Assembly (NCBI GenBank): GCA_023678885.1
Contig: CM042966.1
Coordinates: 26,674,028 to 26,738,027, forward strand
Source: Pogostemon cablin
Taxonomy: Eukaryota; Streptophyta; Magnoliopsida; Lamiales; Lamiaceae
Direction of reading: 5' to 3'
DNA length: 64,000 bases
The notes below the pieces were generated by a model. That model made no database searches. It saw only the letters and a program-made list of their open reading frames with translations, and was not told the origin of the DNA. The translations under genes and the position numbers were made by a program. Position 1 is the stretch's first letter; the number at the start of each line of letters is the position of its first letter. Of the stretch, positions 59,681 through 64,000 are shown in pieces.

Positions 59681-61599
59681 CAGGTGATTTTTCTCCTTCA
59701 TTTACAATAAAACTGCTCAGTCACTACATGTTTACATATAATTCGCAATAGGTTGCGTATTAATACCCACTACGTAAGTTTGATTTTCAATAAAAGATAA
59801 AAATTACCCAACTGTATGAGCTGCACTTGACAGTATACTTTTCTTTAAATAATGCCATGACTAAAAATCTTAGTGAGAATGACACTTATTAGTTATTAGG
59901 ACTACTTTTCAAAGTTTGTGGTGTAGTGTGTGGCCTTCTAGGTAGTAGGTAAATTATGCATCCACAACTTGAACGGTTCATCACGTTTTTGAATCACCAG
60001 TAGTTAAGACTATTTATTTATTTATTTATTACCAAATCTTGATTTATTTTTGTAGTATATATAATTGAAAAGTGATAATGAAAATGATAACACATTTACT
60101 GAAAAGTAATGACTTATGGAGGAAAAGTAAAATTGTCTAGACGGTGTCATATAAGTGTTACACGACAGGATTAGACAGGTGGGAAGTTTTCTTATTCTCT
60201 CATCTTCACAATTCATACTCCACAAATTCTTGTAAAGCTGTAACACACTAGGGTATTAACGCGTTTTATGTAATTTGGAAAGCATGCATATTGCAATGGA
60301 AGTTGGTGATGTAGGGTGTAGGCCCATTGGTGGAAAGCTAAGTTGACAATAATATGATCAAGACATTGCATTTTTACCTGAAGTCCAGTAATTGACGCCA
60401 GTTTAAAATAAAACAAACATATTAATTGTTATTAACGCGTAAACCTTCTGATGAACTTTGAACTCTTTCCAAAATTCCAACTTGATTTTGGTCAAATTTT
60501 TGGCAACCATTCAATAAAAGATCTGAAATTTTTGACAATTTGATTGGAGAGCATGTTTTTGTGAGACAGTTTTATTTTATTTATTTTAGTTTTTATTTAT
60601 TTGAATTTTATTTTGTTGCTAGACATTTTATTTTTGTGTTATTTGTTAATCAAAATGTACTTGTGGATTGTAGTTTGAAAACATATTTAAATTAAGGTTG
60701 GCATCAATTTTAAGCACATGAGGATTTAAATTGTTCATAAACTTAAGTAGGAGTAGGTTTTTAGCTCGAGAATATTCATTTGTGAGTTATTATGTAGTAC
60801 AATTTATGTGATCATGCAATCAAATTAATTTAAAATTATTTATAAAGACAAAATCTTTTTTCAATTGCTCGTCTCATAAAAAATATGATTGTTATAAAGG
60901 TAAAATATGCTTATTAGTTGTTAAAGTATGTTTTTCTAAAGTGTGATGAATGATGCATTAAAATATAATTTTAGGTTATAATATGATTCATTAGAGACTT
61001 ACTTTAATCACCAATAAGTATACTTCATCTATATAATAAGCAAACTTTAATAATGGATTGATCCGTCTCACGACCTGTCTCTCATATATCTGTCTCACAA
61101 CAAAGTTTAATAATAAAGCTTAATTTAAGTTATAATATAGTATAAAAGAAATCCACATAAAATTAATGTTAATTTACAGTTTGGACATGTGGTCACATGA
61201 TCATATATAAAATCTTACCAATACCAAAACCAAACATGTGCAAAGATTACTCACCCATCATGAGTAGCAAATTAAGTCACGATACAAATACATATACACA
61301 ATTATAATGGATGTGGGACATGATTGAACTCTTCCACAACATTAAAACCAACATCATTTTATTATCTATCTCTCATTCTATCTTTATCTTTCCCTCAAAG
61401 TAGGATAAATAATAATCCAATTTGACCCCACAAATTACCTTTGCTGATTCAAGCATGATCCATTGTGAGGTCACTCATGCATACTCACCTCTATCCATAT
61501 TTACTTAATCAACAATGAGAAATTAATCTCCACCTCTAATTGTGGGTTGGTGGTCCATCAAGATTAGATCACAAATTGATCTCATAATCCATTGGTAGG
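59681..61599. other. Intergenic spacer between M1AP-like gene and RBOH gene
   Basis: The M1AP-like 3' UTR probably uses AATAAA near 59707. The genes are convergent. At about 60860-61095 lies a decayed MITE-like fold-back element with GTCTCA ends and AAAGTATG/CATACTTT-type interior, related to the elements at 10853 and 23124. Short ORFs on both strands have no recognisable features. Confidence 0.5.
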
Positions 61600-64000
61600 T
61601 CAAAAGTTTTCTTTGTGAAACTCAAATCTGGTGGAGGTTCTGTGGGTGAAATCCAATGATAGGTCTCTTAGCTCTTTCACCGGTGGTGGGTCACCACAAT
61701 AGAACACCCCTGTAAAAAAAAATTTAATTGCCAACATTAAATCATTTTCTTAATTAGTAGAACTTTAGATCTGTCAAATATTACGTTGCGTGTTTGAAGG
61801 CATGTCATTTTTGGATATGTTTGTTAGTAGATTTGATAATATGCACTCAATTTGATGCTATGAAAACAACATTGACAGCACCCCTTTTCTTACCCTTTGT
61901 CAATTAAGTGAAAAGCAGAGCACATGTGTCTACCAACTTTTACTTTGATAAAATGATTTTTAAAAAAAGTTGAATTTTAAAGAAAGTGATGTCATGTTGC
62001 ATAATTGTAATGATGAGGTATTATTGAATGGCTTTTATCATGTACAGGAATGTGTGGAAGTAGGGATGAAGTAGTGGGCCGATGAAAAAGTTTTTATTAT
62101 TATTATTATTTTTCCAATGTAGATATTAATTTCTTTTCAATAAAGGGCAGCCTAAGGGGGTATTAAAGTCCATTTAATTCGATGAAAAAGTTGTTATTAT
62201 TATTATTTTTCCAATGTAGATATTAATTTCTTTTCAATAAAGGGGAGCCTAAGGGGTATTAAAGTCCATTTAATTTGGTTATAAAGATCTCGTGTTATTA
62301 TTAGTGTCACATTTTCTATTTCAATTTGTTGGATGAATAATATATAAAAGAGAAAGAGCTTATATTCCTGAGAAATAGCATAAGCCCTGATAAGAAATGC
62401 TCAGATTTTTTTTATTTTGTAAATTTCATTCATCCAACAAGTGATATAAAAAATGTAAAACTCCAATGTGCATTTAATTATGCATGTATGATGAAGCATA
62501 TTGTACTTTCTAGAAGGTTGAGTTAGGAACTTACCAACTGTTGAATTAGGATGATTGAGAGCAATCCTCTTGAAAACTGCCCTCCAATTAGGCCTAGCAA
62601 AGTGTGACTTAACCCTAGTTCCAGAGACAATGTCCACTCCATTTTTAGCATGGTTGATTGTCTGAATCATGGCAATTAAGGCAGATCTTGCATCCCCTTC
62701 TTCATACACACTTGTGCAATAATTGTGCATCTCTATCACTCCTCTATGATCCATTTCAGCTACCTCATTCATCACACCCTTGAACCATTCAAATGACCCT
62801 TGTTCCCTAGTCATCCAATAGAAGTACGCCCTCCTTGTCTTAAAGTCATCGTGCCTCCCACTCCCGGAGCTCATCTTTCGCTTAGGCGTTGAGGAGGGTG
62901 GCGGAGGGCCATCTCCATCCGCACCTCCCTCTTCGAAAGCGTTTTCTTCGTCCTCCATCTCTTTTATGTTGTTAGCGATGTCCTTCACAACGCTGATCAT
63001 CGGAGTTGCTCCGATGCCTAGCCCTACTAGTAGGACTACGTCGTAATCCTTGTAGTCTTGTGTTGGTGCTCCATATGGACCATCGATTAATACTTTAGGG
63101 AAACTGCGTGACAATCCACGTGATTAAAATGATATTATGAATACCATTATTTATATGCTACAGATTAACATACATAAAATGTAATAGACATCCCAATTCG
63201 TGGTTAGTTTTAATGGTAGTAAATTATATTTGAAATTTGAAATAATTAATAGACGATGAGATTTCCAATTAAACATCCACAATAAATATCTCTAAATACA
63301 AAATAAGAATGTATATACAATCCTAGTAACACTTGTAGATTTAAGAGTAGTCAATTGACTAAATTCATTAAAATTATTATGTGTGCACTATGATTTTATT
63401 TTTTATTTAAAAATAAATTAATTGTGTAGTATGATAGGGATATGATGCTTACTTTGGATTATTTTCTCCTTCCAAAAAGTCAGCTCTAAGGAGCCCACTT
63501 TTTCCTGTGGGTGGTGGCTGACAAACCTAACAACCAAAAATGATTAGCAATGAGCGATATTTAAACTTGCAATAAAGCATGATTAATGATTATCACATAA
63601 ACAATTATTACTCTAGTGTGTACGAGTAGTTGTTTTATTGAATTTTGTTTGATCACATTTAACTTTGATCATAATAATGAACTAGTTGGAAAAATGCACA
63701 TAAATGAAACAACATATCCTCTTTATTTTTAGACCACTGCATAACTATTATAACTCTTTCGAGAAATTATAACTCGTGTATGAGAAATTATAACTCCTGT
63801 GTAATAATAATATTACTCGTGTATGAGAAATTATAACTCTATCGAGAAGAATGGTAATTGGTCTTCTAAATCCTTAGTAGTAAAAGGGTTATACCTGCTC
63901 ATTAGCAATTTAATACTACTGCACTAATTATAATATATATTAAAGAATTAAGAAAAAAAAACGTTTAAAGATATTTGATTACCTCTGAGAAAACAGTTTT
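61600..64000 (-). CDS. RBOH: Respiratory burst oxidase homolog (NADPH oxidase), C-terminal exons, partial
   Basis: Plant RBOH proteins are plasma-membrane NADPH oxidases that pass electrons via FAD and haem to apoplastic oxygen, producing superoxide. Four exons are visible on the minus strand: a partial one at 64000-63983 (KTVFSE), 63526-63453 ([20 protein letters not shown]), 63103-62535 and 61709-61600, ending at TGA. The third exon holds [20 protein letters not shown] and [19 protein letters not shown] (NADPH-binding), then [20 protein letters not shown] and [15 protein letters not shown]. The last exon gives [16 protein letters not shown] and the typical terminal FEFHKENF. The frames join cleanly. 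Between the NADPH motif and the RRAYFYW motif is an acidic and proline-rich linker ([19 protein letters not shown]), variable in the family. EF-hands and transmembrane segments lie outside the window. The isoform cannot be assigned. Confidence 0.92.
62081..62278. repeat. 100-bp tandem duplication in the last RBOH intron
   Basis: GATGAAAAAGTTTTTATTAT at 62081 recurs at 62181, and the two units share the string CCAATGTAGATATTAATTTC and an adjoining ATT triplet tract. They lie in the intron between the penultimate and last RBOH exons (61710-62534). No effect on splicing is apparent, since both splice sites are distant. Confidence 0.9.

Noticed and set aside
1..64000. tRNA or rRNA genes
   Set aside because: No cloverleaf with TTCRANNC / TRGYNNANNG boxes or rRNA-like stretch was noticed on either strand by eye; a tRNAscan run was not possible.

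Overview
This window is AT-rich nuclear DNA of a flowering plant, most likely a eudicot. The evidence is intron-bearing genes of typical plant families (Tudor-SN, germin-like protein, RBOH NADPH oxidase), a Stowaway-type MITE with the plant CTCCCTCCGTCCC terminus, Mutator-like and Helitron-like elements, a Copia-like solo LTR and many long TA microsatellites. There is no bacterial or organellar gene organisation. The species cannot be named from the sequence.

Layout. (1) 1-1670, minus strand: the 5' end of a Tudor-SN gene, with a 5' UTR intron. (2) 2536-27308: a 12.4-kb segment present twice in direct tandem (2536-14888 and 14889-27308). Each copy carries an intact intronless germin-like protein gene, a Pack-MULE-like element, a solo LTR, a Stowaway MITE, another MITE-like element and a Helitron-like 3' terminus. 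Most of these insertions therefore predate the duplication. (3) 27309-40403: repeat-dominated DNA with one orphan exon of pyruvate dehydrogenase E1-alpha (28620-28697), about four tandem 902-bp repeats, and several smaller tandem duplications. (4) About 35.5-45.1 kb: a mosaic of decayed exon fragments from unrelated genes (ATP-citrate lyase A, polygalacturonase, an HMG-box protein and several unidentified ones), all on the minus strand and bounded on the right by a Helitron-like 5' terminus. (5) 45.2-48.3 kb, plus strand: a truncated, frameshifted copy of the first five exons of the downstream M1AP-like gene. It is followed by two more PDH E1-alpha exons and a good Helitron-type 3' hairpin plus CTAG. 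(6) 48482-49114, minus: an RNase H-like gene. (7) 53645-59680, plus: a 13-exon gene reconstructed here (about 666-675 aa) with CxxC motifs and a lysine-rich tail, tentatively related to meiosis 1 arrest protein (M1AP). (8) 61600-64000, minus: the 3' exons of an RBOH NADPH oxidase, running off the window.

The genes do not form one pathway. The main interest is the genome dynamics: gene-fragment capture with introns kept, a recent tandem duplication that doubles a germin-like gene together with its resident transposons, and a conserved multi-exon gene with a decaying 5' copy about 8 kb upstream. All gene-family names come from motif recognition by eye; no database search was possible.
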